64,000 nucleotides of DNA from Lichenostomus cassidix (GCA_008360975.2 CM039192.1:10136194-10200193), one strand, 5' to 3'; numbered from the stretch's first letter, positions 50,236 through 61,920 are shown. Notes: a model not told the origin generated them from the sequence alone. Program-made: numbers and translations.

Positions 50236-51705
50236 GCTGCTTCAGTAAAACTTTTTAATTATCCTATTTCTGTTCAATGTTGGAAAAGATCTTTGAAAAC
50301 TGCAGTTAATTATCTCTTCCTCCACCAAAAAAAAAAAAAAAGTGTTCAAGTTGTCTTCTGTCTTTTCCCTTATCTTAAGGCTTATCATTGCTCAAGGTTT
50401 GTTTTAAGTCAGTGGAAGTGCTGAAAAGCAAAGTGATGGAAATACTTATTTTGTAACTGTTAGGACAGGTGGAACAATTCTGTCAAAATATCACATGAAA
50501 GCTTTACTAATTAAATGAAAAAGAGGTATTTGTGGATCTGTGCTCTGTCTCTAGGTGGACCCTGGGGGAAGCCAGTTGGCAGTCGTCACCCACCTAAAGT
50601 CAGTCCTAACGCAGTGGAAGTTGTAGGTGGTTGTTCCTTTAGGCTCCAAGCCCACAAACACTTCCAGGCACACTCAGATTTATGGGACAATTTGCAGTGC
50701 ATCAAGTTAACTGCATACCTAGGCATGCCTTTGCAGGAGTGGGGCAGTGCTTTGTCTAGTCACACATACTACACACATTTTCAGAGGAATGGTGACATCA
50801 GGAGGTGTAAGAATTTCAGGATATCTACTCAACAGGTCTGAAATGTACTACACATGGTGTGAAGCCTGCTGAAAAATGTTGTTTAATCTTGAGGGATGAG
50901 GGAGAGAGTGCAGGGGGAAATTGCCTTTAAAATCAGAGCAGTAATAATTAAAGTTTTGTACTGTGATATCACTTTGCCATTAAGCCTGATGTCCTCCTTT
51001 CACAGAATTTCTCCTGGCCTATTCTCAAACACATTAAAAGTGTTAAATAATACGAAGTCAATGAAGCTCGTGATACTTTAAAGTTCTTAGAGACTGATTG
51101 TTTTACATTTCAGTGTAGATTAGATCAGACTGAGCAGAAGTCACTTCATATGAAATAACCCCGAGTGTATTTAATTTTGTGGCCTCAATCTAGAATTTAA
51201 GTGAAAAGAGTGAAATAAGAAGTTCTTCACATTCACTTCATTGAATCTCCTTTCATGGCTTGTCAATAATTCTGTGTATGAACAGATATACAGGAAATTG
51301 TACACATTTTGAAAGCTTGAGTAGCTATCTAAAATATTCTAGTTAAAATCTGTTTATTCCTTTTCTTTCTAAAAGAACTTTAAAGAACATTGAAGGAATT
51401 TTTAAAATCATGCTTAAAATAATGATCATATCAGTGTTTACAGGGTTTTTGAAAAAAAAGTCCAAGCTTCCAAAAGGCAGATCTCTCAAGTATGAAAAAA
51501 TTATGCTTTCAACATAGCATTTTTAAAAAGCTGTTTCCCTTTCAACTATATTAATAAAGGAATAGAATTATACTAGACCATGTTTCTTTAAAATTATCAT
51601 ATTTACAGCCCTTATCTGGTTTCGGTATATATAACCTTGAGCATTTACAAGACTGTAGGGCATATACAGAATATCCCTGCCCAGCAGGGCAATGCAGTTG
51701 TCTTT
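50236..51705. other. Non-coding stretch with a poly-A run
   Basis: A run of 15 A lies at 50327-50341 without a recognisable retrotransposon body upstream. The frame 50515-50841 has no domain. Confidence 0.5.
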
Positions 51706-51750
51706 GTTTGACAGTCAGGGAACTGGAACACAAAGAGTCTCAAGTCTTGA
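51706..51750 (-). mobile_element. MIR-like CORE-SINE core fragment
   Basis: GTTTGACAGTCAGGGAACTG followed by GAACACAAAGAGTCTCAAGT matches the antisense MIR core (ACAGATGAGGAAACTGAGGC and onward through GTTAAGTGACTT) in word order and spacing. It lies tail-side of the tRNA-like head at 51901-51955. The two may therefore be parts of one minus-strand element interrupted by other sequence. Confidence 0.5.
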
Positions 51751-51796
51751 TCCTCGAAGATTGTTAGGTGCTAAATACATTTCTTTAAAAAATGAG
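51745..51796 (+). mobile_element. Relic of a palindromic repeat ('TTAGGTGCCTAA' type)
   Basis: TCTTGATCCTCGAAGATTGT, then TAGGTGCTAAATAC, then ATTTCTTTAAAAAATGAG follow an old sauropsid repeat I remember as GGATCCTCAAAGATATTTAG joined to GTGCCTAAATACC. The outer parts are lost. Identification is from memory. Confidence 0.45.
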
Positions 51797-51900
51797 AATT
51801 TTTACTTATTTTTGTTGAGAGTTGGATCATAACAGGAGTATGTTTTTTAACTACATTTGAGTATCTTGACCTAAATGATCAAGATATTTTTATAGAATAG
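51797..51900. other. AT-rich spacer with a small hairpin
   Basis: TATCTTGA (51862-51869) and TCAAGATA (51879-51886) are exact reverse complements with a 9-nt spacer. Nothing else is recognised. Confidence 0.5.
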
Positions 51901-51955
51901 GGATTTAAATTTGGTGTCCCAAATCTTAGGCTCGATGCTTTAATTATTGGGCCAC
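51901..51955 (-). mobile_element. tRNA-derived head of a CORE-SINE/MIR-like element
   Basis: On the minus strand the order is GGCCCAATAATTAAAGCAT (A-box-like region), then TTTGGGACACC, then AATTTAAATCC (decayed B-box). This parallels the tRNA-like head TAGCCCAGTGGTTAGGGCAC ... GGTTCAAATCC of old amniote SINEs. Both promoter boxes carry substitutions, so it is a dead relic. Confidence 0.55.
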
Positions 51956-52540
51956 TCTTTCCTGTAACTATGCTCCTGCATATTAATGCCCAAATGCTAC
52001 TGCAGAGTACATGAAACGAAGATATGAAATATGTTCATGGTTAGGGGTGCAAATGTCCCTAGTACCCTTAAAATGGTGTACTGCCAGTGTTTTTGCTGAT
52101 TCCTGCTTAATGCCATGTTTTGTAAGCTACTCCATGTAAGAGATTTCCTAAGTTCATTGCTACAGCAGAACTGGCTGTTCTAGCTGAGAAAAAGATCGAG
52201 CTGGAAGGAATGTCCTAAATCTGATGTTGTGTTAAGGTCAGATAGAGCTGTATTATGGACCACAGAGGAAGAAAATTTAAATAAAAGGTCTTATATCTCT
52301 GTTTTCTCACCACTGGCTGAGCACCTTTCTGCAGGACTGAGAAAGCACCATTGCAATAGTATCTTGCTATAGGCAGAACTGTTCTCAGAGACTTAAAATT
52401 ATTTGTGGGTGTTTGTGGAATCTAGACATCCTTCTGTAAATCAGGACCAGTGGTGTGATCCCTGAGTAAAAGGGAAATAAACAGCAAAAGGAAATACTAA
52501 CATGTATATGCTTTTGGTATAATTGTGTGTGCAATACACT
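51956..52540. other. Non-coding stretch, nothing assigned
   Basis: No gene or repeat recognised. Confidence 0.4.
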
Positions 52541-52557
52541 TATAATGTGCAATTATT

Positions 52558-52622
52558 TCAATTTTACCAATGAGGGAACTAAGGGACAGAAAATTAAGTA
52601 TGTCATGTGAGATAACACAATA
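52558..52622 (-). mobile_element. MIR-like CORE-SINE core
   Basis: ATTTTACCAATGAGGGAACT, then AAGGGACAGAAAATTAAGTA, then GATAACACA closely parallel the antisense MIR core (TTTTACAGATGAGGAAACTG, AGGCACAGAGAGGTTAAGTG, GGTCACACAG). This is the best MIR-like match in the window. It is an ancient inactive copy. Confidence 0.65.
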
Positions 52623-53072
52623 GTTTAGAAAAAAATTGCTCTATTCTTCTTTTGTAAGCTGTAAGAAGGGTGCCCTGCTCTTCTATTTTGCTCATAATGT
52701 TGCATATATGTTCACTCAAATATTTTCCTAGCAAAATTTTATGTACCTTCATTATCCAGTTAAACATAGTTAAAAATCACCCATAGCCTGTGTACACTGC
52801 AAATCCATACTTTGGGAGGCAGTTTTGAAATATCTCATATGTCTGATTTTTATTTAAAATATAGTTGTCGGTTAATTCACTATCACATTTAATAACCTAT
52901 ACAATGCATAACTATAACTGCAGACTGTAACCTCAATTTTTCACATTTATGGGTTTTCTTGTATATTAATCTAAGGAAAAGTAAAGATAGGGCAGTTGCA
53001 TGTAGAACTTCATAAATAATAGTGCTTGAGGCTGCTGCCCAAGTTGTGAAAGAAACACTGTTTTTCTCCTAT
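52623..53072. other. AT-rich non-coding stretch
   Basis: Nothing recognised. Confidence 0.4.
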
Positions 53073-53099
53073 GACATAAAGCTTTAAGGACTTTATGTC
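53073..53099. repeat. Perfect 9-bp hairpin
   Basis: GACATAAAG (53073-53081) pairs exactly with CTTTATGTC (53091-53099) around a 9-nt loop that itself contains CTTTAAGG. Function unknown. Confidence 0.8.
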
Positions 53100-53880
53100 C
53101 TGATCAAGAAGGAATGCTTTAATAAGCATCCATGTTAGAGGGTTTGTGCTGTGTAAGCTTGGTACAGACCATATGGGCAAAAAGGCACATTGTGTGGCGA
53201 CAACTGCCCTGCTTGTCATCCCCAATCATACTTGCTCTAATCCTTGTTTTAATTTACTCTGCTTGTACAGCACCAATCCTGCCAGTGCGGTCCTTAGGGT
53301 CCCTTCATTCCTGCCATTTATGACAAGGAATATGCAAAGGCACAATTATTCATCCACTAAGGTGACAGAGAAGGGCTCTGCTTGGGAATATGTTCCCAGA
53401 CTTGCAGCATCATAATGTCAGTTGTTAAAGCACTTTGCAGTTGCAAACAATTCTTGAGAGACTTTTTTTTTTAATATAAAAATTTTGAACACAGAAGTGC
53501 TGAGACTAAATGAATCCTTATTGATTAAGCAGTGCAATGCTAGAAAGTTTCAATAAATAACATTCTTCATACTTTGCCTTTTATTCAAATGGGATGGTTT
53601 TTTTTGTCTTTCCCCTTCCACTTAATTATTGTGCTCTTATTATTTGTTTCACTTCAGACAAAGGGTAATATGTTGAGCCACCCTTATTAAGTCTTACATA
53701 TTGTATATTGTTTATATTCTGCTGTACACTACATTCCTAAACGGACAAAAAAAAAAAGCCAACAAAAAACCCTCAAGTGTAGCATTCAGCCTCTCAAGTC
53801 CATGATGTATTTCATTTGCTACGGTCAGAGCAATTTTAACAATGCCTTTCATTTTCTTATAGCCTAAAATGATTTTCTTT
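53100..53880. other. Non-coding stretch, nothing assigned
   Basis: An 11-A run sits at 53747-53757. The frames at 53132-53415 overlap and lack domains. Confidence 0.45.
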
Positions 53881-54190
53881 CTGTGAGGCCATTCTCCAAA
53901 ACTTCTCTTCCCTTTTCAGGGTATCATTTGCAATTTAAAGCTAACCTGGTGAGTGTACTCACAATAGGCTTGCCCATAAAATGGTTCAAGGCCTGCCTGC
54001 ATGCCTAATGAGGTTGATGTTGAGCTATTTAGCTCTTTGTCCTTCCATAATATCTACTTAATGCAGTTCAATGGGAGTGGATTGTTAGAAGCATTAAAGA
54101 TTCTATTAAGTCTTTACTAAAGCCACTCTATTCTCGTCCAGCTGTATAGTGGCAAGAGCATTAAATTTGAGAATGTAGGGGGAACAAGGG
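53881..54190. promoter_or_regulatory. Candidate conserved non-coding element
   Basis: A mixed-composition block with words such as GCATGCCTAATGAGG and GGATTGTTAGAAGCATTAAAG and no open frame. It begins a run of similar blocks that continues to about 57.2 kb. Conservation is inferred, not shown. Confidence 0.3.
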
Positions 54191-54730
54191 GCCTGAAAAA
54201 GCACCTATAAAAAAAGGACAAATTTCCTAATGAAGTAAGACCACACTCAATTTAAGACCTGTTACTTTTGTATCTAGATGTAAAGACTTTCTCAATGTGC
54301 ATCTCACAGTGTTCTCAATTAACTCTAGTTTCCCTTAATGGATGAGCAAGGTACAGTTTAAATCTTCATTTATTTTCAAAGCACGTGAGTAGATTTTTGC
54401 TTCACCACACTATTGAAAACAAATAGCATTATGATTTTGATCTCAGAGAAACGACCAAAATCTTGCAAAGGCCTCCTTTCAGATACCATTTAAGTGTTGC
54501 AGATTTTCCCATTTACTGAGATGCTGTAGTAAGATTGGTCTGCATTAGGAATTCAGAAATTTCTGCACTTTAGGGAAAAGACAAACAATGCTTTTGGCAA
54601 AAAATATTCATTCAATGCCTAGTTTTGCTTAAGGGTTTGGTTTTTTATCAGGTCTGTATGGTGCTAGCCATCAGCACTGAGACGAGGGGGAAAAAAAAAT
54701 AGAAGAAGAAGGGGTAGAATGGGCTGGATT
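54191..54730. other. Unassigned non-coding stretch
   Basis: A-rich and T-rich runs with mixed sequence; no firm feature. Confidence 0.35.
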
Positions 54731-55390
54731 TCACACAGTTGGCATTGACTTGGCTTGAAGAGGCAAGCACTAAGCTGTCTTTTCAACCATAGTAAAAACC
54801 CTCCATCTGGCCACCCTGAAACTCTGTTAGCTTGTTCAACTCGCTGTCGGCTGATTGGGCTTTGTGAAGCAGAAGTAACAACATCAATAGTATAAACCCT
54901 TGCCACTTGAGAGTATTACATTTCATTTCATGCTTGACTTAATCAAAACTGGGGAAATGAAATTTACACCTTTTTGATGTTCTTTTCCCTGCTGTTTAAG
55001 GAGAAGAATCTTAACCCATTTGATCTTCACATGCACCCAATAAATGACCAAATATGCCAAGCTGCCAAAAGCAGACGGCTGCCAGTTGCCAGTTTATGTC
55101 AGGTCACTGTGAGAGAGCTTAATGCAGAAGGTCTTGAGTTTCATACCAAATACTTAGGTTTGCAGCACAGTATTTTGGTTGCAGTGTCAACAATTTAGCT
55201 TCCCTCCCTATTAATATTAAACTATTATAAAGAAAGCAGAAATGTCATTTTTTTTGTGGAGGGAAATGTGTTTGCAGGCGGCTGTTGCGTGACAGTCAGG
55301 AGAGAGTGACAGAGATGAAATGAAGCTGGGTTGGAATTGCTTCTTCAAACCCTTGACATTTGTTCCTTTCTTTCCTGACTCTGATCTACA
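54731..55390. promoter_or_regulatory. Candidate conserved non-coding elements
   Basis: Three neighbouring mixed-composition segments (about 54731-54920, 54990-55190 and 55230-55380). They carry retained CpGs (for example 54841, 54847, 55076, 55279 and 55287), TGATTGGGC (inverted CCAAT), a TGACAG repeat (GTGACAGTCAGGAGAGAGTG then ACAGAG) and TATGCC/GCCAAG words. The frames 54664-54906 (-) and 54974-55198 (+) have no domain. Confidence 0.3.
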
Positions 55391-55579
55391 CAATATACAT
55401 AGTTGTTGTTGTTGTTTTTCCTGCTAATAACAAGACAGTGCAGTGCCGGATTAGAGATTGAGTGAGTGAAAAATGGGACTGGTGATAAGGTTTTCCCTGT
55501 GCCTGTGGGGAGGCTCATTAAGTGGGAGATCAGATCACTACAAAATACATACATGAATAAAACCAACAACTAACAAAGT

Positions 55580-56500
55580 TCCCTCTGCATCTCGCTGATG
55601 GAGAAAGCGTTTGATTCAGCATGCTGAGGCCTGGGAGGAGGCGTTGCTGCTCACTTTGCTGCCGAGTTTGGACGTGTCCCTTGGCCTCAGTGCCCAGCAC
55701 GGGGTGGAGATCTGCTGTCACCACCTGCACGGGGCTGGGTCCCCACCAAAAACACAACACAGGCACAGTGCAACAGGTCCCTGCCTTCCCCGCCGCCGTC
55801 CTGCTCCCTTCAGAGACCTTTCGCCTTTTGTCAAGGGCCCACATTTATGACTTGATGAAAACATTTGTAATAGATCATCAAATACTGATACATTCTGAGG
55901 GACAATATCCCATTTGTTAAATATAAATTAACATTAACACAGATCCCCCGTCGCAGAAAGGTGAAGGGTTTTGACACCTTTTCAGCAGGACAGGCCGGGC
56001 CCCAGTGAAGAAAGCCGAGGGCCTGTAAAGGAACTTGTCCCGAATGGTGATCCTCAGGCTCTTGTGTGACAAGGTACATAGTTTCTATTCAGGATCAGGC
56101 AGATTATCGGTTACTATAGTTTCCCTAATGCTCAAATGGAGCTGAGGCCTAAGCTGAACAGAATAGGTTAAAAGGTGCCGATGTTTGGGCCTGCGAAACC
56201 ACATGTTGAGAGTCAGAGACCAAACAACACAAAGAGCACATCTCTCTGGTCTTTGATGTCTTCTCTGAGGGACGCGGAGTGAGAAAAATGCGGCCGTGCC
56301 CCCGCGCCCAGAGCCGGACAATGCTGTGGTCAGTGTGGGAGCGTGGGGCGCCGCGGGTCCTGGCGGAGCTGGGCTTCTCCTGGGCAGAGCAGCACAGCGG
56401 ATTGGCACAGCTCAGCTCAGAAAAACCTGCAACACCACACACAGCTCGCCTCGCTTGTCCCCTGTGAGCCACGCGCTCCGGTCTTACACACAAACTTAGC
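55580..56500. promoter_or_regulatory. CpG-rich region with a small CpG-island-like core
   Basis: Composition shifts sharply to GC-rich. From about 56260 to 56480 I count about 18 CpGs in about 220 bases, close to expectation for its GC content, whereas the rest of the window is strongly CpG-depleted. Frames in all directions are open here because of the GC content (56085-56408 -, 56149-56493 -, 56279-56467 + and others) and do not agree on any known protein. No TATA box, first exon or clear donor is evident. It could be an orphan CpG island, an alternative or lncRNA promoter, or a polycomb-type element. Confidence 0.55.
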
Positions 56501-56739
56501 AGCTTGAAGCACTAAGTTTAACTAGACTCAATTTGCTGTTTTCTGCATTTGTTTCCATTTAGCCTGTTCCTTAGCATTTCCTTTGTGTTGCGTGCTTTAA
56601 AAACTCTTTACAGCACTTCAGCCAGCAGCTTTTTATTTCCCTGCGTGCCTCAGTGTCTGCTCTGAATCCACTGTGGAGCTGGTGCAGCGGCTGCTCTGTG
56701 CTTCCTGCATGAATCACTGATTCTGCTCTTTTTTCCATT

Positions 56740-57200
56740 TGTGAGTATACAGTGTTTTCAAGCAATTCATATTCACCATAAAAATGTTCCATGTAGGATA
56801 TCCCCTGATAGCACAAGCGATGCTTTTGCATTTTTCATAAGCAAGATTAAAATACCCACTCCTTGTGCTCACGATGTTGGTCTCCTCTGTTCTGTTGCAA
56901 CTCGGTTTAGTATTTTAATTTTTTATTAGAACTCTCATAAGCAAGATAAATGTGCATCGGCACTAAAGGGAGACTGCCAGCTTTGATAGGTTATATTGCC
57001 ACAATTTGCTGCTGCTCTTTAAGTATTCCAGCACTCAAGATCCAAGTATTATGCAAAGCAAAATTAATCAGCACCTGCATCTTTTAAAATAATAGAATTC
57101 ATGAATTCTAAAGTTTTATCAGCGTCATTGTAATTCTGATTGTCGTCAGTTCTTTATACCATTATAGAAAAATATCTAATTGTAACAACTGTATTCCTAT
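56740..57200. promoter_or_regulatory. Candidate conserved non-coding element with exact internal repeat
   Basis: Mixed composition with retained CpGs (about 56818, 56873, 56903, 56957, 57122 and 57144) directly beside the CpG-rich region. The 13-mer TCATAAGCAAGAT occurs exactly at 56835-56847 and 56935-56947. An 18-bp perfect palindrome lies at 57093-57110. The small frames across it have no domain. Confidence 0.35.
57093..57110. repeat. 18-bp perfect palindrome
   Basis: TAGAATTCATGAATTCTA is its own reverse complement with no spacer. It contains two GAATTC sites around a CATG centre. It could be a dimer binding site or chance. Confidence 0.9.
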
Positions 57201-57269
57201 AGTGAACATATTACTTGAATTCAAACCCTAACAATGGCAATAGGATAACTGTCCTTGAATTTGAGCCTT

Positions 57270-57500
57270 TTGTGATACATCAATAGGCTTACAATGTGCT
57301 GAATTAGCAGGCATATTAATGGGCAGATGCAGCACCAGCCCATTCTTTTTACCCAAATCTTCTTATGCAAATACCCCATGAATCCAGTTCAAAGAGCTAG
57401 CTTTAAAATGAGCTTCTACACACATTCAGATGGGTCCTTTCACAACTGCAATGGGACTTAGATAGAAAGTGACATGAGAAAAGTTTAGACACTTGTTTTT
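57270..57500. promoter_or_regulatory. Candidate conserved non-coding element with POU octamer
   Basis: Contains an exact octamer ATGCAAAT (57365-57372), GCATATTAATGGGC and a CAGCACCAGCCC segment with no open frame. The octamer binds POU-domain factors in known enhancers; use here is inferred. Confidence 0.33.
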
Positions 57501-57689
57501 ATAACTGAACATGATCTTGTTATCATAATCTGATACTGGTAACTGGCATGGTCTGGTTGTAGAATTTTAAGCCTTTAACAGAGGGAGATAATCTAGGCCT
57601 TTGTGCTACAATGTACTGAATCCTGCACTTGGTGAAAGCTATCAATGAGAATTGCAGTTCATGCTTTTTCAAACAAAACTTTTTCATGG

Positions 57690-57960
57690 TAAAAGCTTTT
57701 ATCCTATGATAATTACTTAACTGATTGTAGCGGTGCCTTTAACATTAGTGAGCTCATAACAAGGACACATTAAAAAGGCTGCATTATTTTAGAATAAATA
57801 AATTATCAAATAAACAGTTTTTGTTTGCTTGTTGAACTAAATGGTAATGAGGTCATTATTAAAAATGCTAATGGACAGCAGCATAGCTAGTAGAAGTTAA
57901 TACATTTTATGATCTTTCTTTTGTTTGCCCTGTTTCTTGTGATTGTTTCTCTGCAACAGC
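57690..57960. promoter_or_regulatory. Candidate conserved AT-rich element
   Basis: Dense AT-rich words resembling FOX (ATAAACA, about 57811) and homeodomain (GCTAATGG, GGTAATGAGG) sites, without simple-repeat structure. Speculative. Confidence 0.25.
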
Positions 57961-58519
57961 ATCTGGGTAAGAATGGTTTAATGATTTAATTGCAAATTTA
58001 GGAAAACCTGCTAAAGGAAAAGAAGCATAATAGTTTTACTAGATCAATAATGTTGAAGCCCCTTCCTTGAGAATGATTTTAAATTTGTCTTCAATTTCAA
58101 TGGAAGCCTATCGTTTTCTAGGTGGTAGGTTGGATTTTTTTAAACTGTCTGTTTTAAGAAGTCCAAAAGCTGGTGAGAAGGAATTTCATGTTGACATTTC
58201 CCATACATGCTGACTGAGCTTCATTAAAGCAATGCTTCCTACAGAATATTCTATAGGAAGCATAAAGACAACCGAGAATCGATTCTCAGCTGGAGCAAAT
58301 TGGCATAACTAATTTACTTCTGTGGATGTGGTCAACACTGTTTCAGCCTTGGCTAGTGTGTGGAGTTGATAGATGTAGATAATTTAAACTACATGAGATT
58401 ATTGTAAAAAATGAGAGGGGAAATAATCTGCTCTTTTATCATTGCATTTAGGTAATCATTAGGTATATTAGACTAGTCCTGTACAGCATTATCAATTGGT
58501 TTATTCTTCATAATTTTTT

Positions 58520-58850
58520 TCTGAAATGAGTATTTATACTGTGTTCTGAAGCATTAATGAGGTGATTCTTATAACAATAACCTTAGTGCAATAGATGAAC
58601 ATAAAAGCCAGCATATCTCATGCAGTTATTTTTAGACTAATACAAGGATTTCATGTAGATACATACTGCTAAAAATATTATGGGTTATGCTTGATAGCTT
58701 TTTTGGAGAAATGCTTTACTAAGATTTAATGGCAGCAAACACAAGAGTTCCAGATTATTCCTCTAGAAACGTTTTGTTTCAGTGTTAATTAGCAGCATTA
58801 TTTTGGGACATGAAACATTTGGCCAATGCTTTGATTTTTTATATTGTTTT
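58520..58850. promoter_or_regulatory. Candidate conserved non-coding element
   Basis: Contains GCATTAATGAGG, TGTTAATTAGCAGC (homeodomain core, about 58783-58796) and TTGGCCAATGC (NFI/CCAAT-type, about 58820-58830). No open frame. Inferred from texture only. Confidence 0.27.
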
Positions 58851-61792
58851 CTATTTGCTGTAAACTGCAATAGGAAACTTGTGTGCTGAAAGAACATGTC
58901 AAGTTAATGTATGGGTATGTAGAAGGCCTAATTCTGAATTCAGATGTGTGTAAGTCAACCTTGCCTCAGAAATATCGCCATTGATCCTGTTGAGCCATTA
59001 CTGCTTTAGTCATCTGCAATAAATTTCATCTTTTAAAGGAAAGTATTGCTTATCCAAAAATGTAGTTAAATGTAAGGAACACATTAGGACAGTGACTGAC
59101 AGATGGGAATCTGTTTTAAAAACTGTGTTTCTGTAAATAGCTCCTTCTGGGAAACACCAGCCACCTCAGACATTCCCACTGTGCAGGAGAGACTTTTAGG
59201 GACTTTGTCAAATGAATGTTCATAGAGTACAAAATAACTATGCATGCTATACATGTTATGTTTTGTGAGACTGCAAAAGGTTTGGACAGATTTTGCTTTA
59301 TCACACTTAGACTTTAATACTTTTATTAGCTGCTTAATTGTCTTTCTTTTTTCTTTTTTTTTTCTTTCTGTATGATGCTGAAGTGATCAAATGAAGTTAT
59401 ATTTTCTTACCCTTTTTGCTGTATCTGGTCTTGTTTAATCACAGCATGGAAAAGGATGTGGAAGGAAATCAGTGAAGGAGAACCACTGAAGGGGTGAAGT
59501 GTCAAAGGTAATGCAGGAGAGAAGCATAAATGGGATAGAACGGTAAAACGCCAGGAGGGCAAACTGCTTGGTACAACAGTGGAAGGAGAGAAAGGCAGGG
59601 AATCATCTAGAGCATCAGTATCAGACTGTCAAACTGTATGTTATGTAAAAGAGGAAAGGAAATTTTGTGTAAATTAATGGCAGATAACATCATCTGGGGA
59701 GGAGAACAAATGAAAGGAAACTTGGAAATTCTCAAAAACATGTAACTTACTAATACCTGTTATTTTACTGCAGTTCACCAGCAAGGAGTTCATGTTTCAC
59801 AATGTCAACAGTAACAAAAGACAAGGCAAAGCAGATTGCAAAAGCAAAATTAATTTGAATTAGTTTCAATCCCATTAACGTGTCTGTTGGGCTTCAATAG
59901 TAGAGGACAAAACAGACAAGACAAAAATGAGGTGTATTTTTTTAGAATTTGTTTTTTATGAAGTAGACTGGCTGTGAGCATGGGGTTTTTTAGGAAAGCA
60001 GAATTTAATGTTCTGGCATGAAAATCAAGTCCTGTTACTCAAAGAACAGATACTCTCTGAAAAAAGAGTTTTATGATGGTAAAGGCTGTCTGCAATTTTA
60101 AGTCAAATTTTCAGAACATGTTTTAAAAAGATGTGCACCATTTCTGTAAATCAAAACTGGCTAAAATATTTGCAGCCAAATCATATTTGGATATTTTGCA
60201 AATTAAGCGAAATGTTTTGACAGTTTGAAATAAAACCCTTTCATTCTAGATGGCATTTTTCTATAAAAGTGAAATTAATCTATCTCAAAGAAAAGGGTTT
60301 CAGTATCATTCCTTGCACTGCTCTTGTTGACTTCTATACATTTTAGTACTTTGAGAAACTGGGATAAGTAAGTATTTTGGTGCTTTGAGGAACTGGATCC
60401 TACAATGTTTGAGATAAGCCTTAGTTTGTCCTACAGACAAAGCTGAAATTCATCCCCAAGAGATTCAAATTCTTGATTTTGTCTTTTTGACATCTGGCGC
60501 TGAAAGAATAGTTTCATGCCTGTTTTTCTATTTCTTTTTGTGCACGGGAGGATTAATTTTTTTTTTTTTTTAAATGCTCATTTTTCAAACCTCCTTCCAG
60601 GGAACAGTTTGGCATGCTCTGGGCTCTCTGAGCAAACCAGTGTTTTCTAACTACAGGTGTTCACCCAGCAGTAACATTGCACTGCGTTGCATTCCAACCG
60701 GAACAAAAAAATGAATTATACTCACAAAATATTCCAATGTTCCCAGTCTTGTGCCTTCATCAGGGATGAAATGTTAGTATACTATGCTATATCCAAGTCA
60801 GTGATAAAAGAATCATGAGAAATCTGAATGGAATTGTTTTTCTGCCAAGTGGAATGCAATGAGGCTTTACTGTTTGATGAACATCTGTAAATACTCTGTA
60901 TTCCCCCATTGCATTTCTGCTGTGTAGGTGGTAATGCTGGAGCTTTCTCTCTAACATCACCAGAGTTGTTATCATTGCACTCAGTTTGCTGCAGTTTTAT
61001 AGCTTCTCTCTGCTTTTCCTACCTTCCAAGTACTAGATGTGCAATACCCTGTAGCAAATACAAATACAGCCTAAGCAAATCTCACCTTTTCTCTGTAATT
61101 TCAGAGCAGAATTTTATAGCAAAACTAGCATTCCTCCCATTAAAATGCCATCCAGGGGATTTCCATATGCAGGGAACACCTCAGAACTGACTGCCCTCTT
61201 CCAAGTTGTACAAGAAGTTGGTGATGAGTTTGACAATGCAACCCAAATCATCTTATTCAGCATGTGGCTCACCTTCTGTCTTTCACTTATACCTGACAGG
61301 TGGAGAAGAAAAGAGTTATTTTCTTAGAAATAAATAACTTCTGAATTCTGAGGTGTTCATCCTACTAGCACTAGGGATTTACATGGATGTGTTAAGCATG
61401 GGATCAGATTAAAAGCTATCATGTAACAGTATGGGTTTTTTGCATGGATATTGGTATAACTTTTGAGTCTGCTTGTAAGCACCATGCCATTTGTGCCTGA
61501 GGGATAAAGTAGTAGCAGAGAAGTTCCCTGGATACACTAGTTATTTTCTCTGGGAAATACTTGGCACAGTAGGAGAGGAGTTCAATTCCTGATTTAAATA
61601 TAAGGCAGGTATGCTTTCATGAGATCACCATGGCCACAGGGCTTTCTTTGTCAAACTTTCATGCTCTGGTTTAGTTTGAAGTAAGGATGGAGATATTTGT
61701 CAGTGGTCAGACCCCTTGCAGATAAAAGCACTTGGACAGTAGGTCTGTGTTAGACCATGGTGGTCAGATGTGGGGTCTGTAGCATGAGTGGC
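58851..61792. other. Non-coding stretch with simple tracts
   Basis: A pyrimidine-only run lies at about 59341-59369 and a 15-T run at 60557-60571. Frames such as 60909-61190 (+) and 61145-61327 (+) lack domains. No gene is supported. Confidence 0.5.
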
Positions 61793-61852
61793 AGAGAATT
61801 GTAAAGTAGCTTGTGTTGGAAGGGACCTTAAAGTTCGCCCAGTTCCAGCACA
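61793..61852 (-). mobile_element. CR1 LINE 3' tail fragment (antisense)
   Basis: GTTGGAAGGGACCTTAAAGT, preceded by a decayed AGAATYRTAGAAT-type stretch and followed by CGCCCAGTTCCAGCAC, is the reverse complement of the avian CR1 3' end. About 60 bases are recognisable and then similarity stops, giving a strongly 5'-truncated old copy. Confidence 0.85.
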
Positions 61853-61920
61853 GTTAGCTCAGAAGGTTTAGAGAAATAATTGCTTCACTGCTTGTCATTG
61901 CCCTACAAATGCATAGCTGC

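Noticed and set aside
50327..50341. Poly-A as a retrotransposon tail
   Set aside because: No recognisable element upstream and no target-site duplication visible.
56085..56499. Several Arg/Pro-rich frames in the CpG-rich core
   Set aside because: Multiple overlapping frames on both strands are expected from GC-rich, stop-poor sequence.
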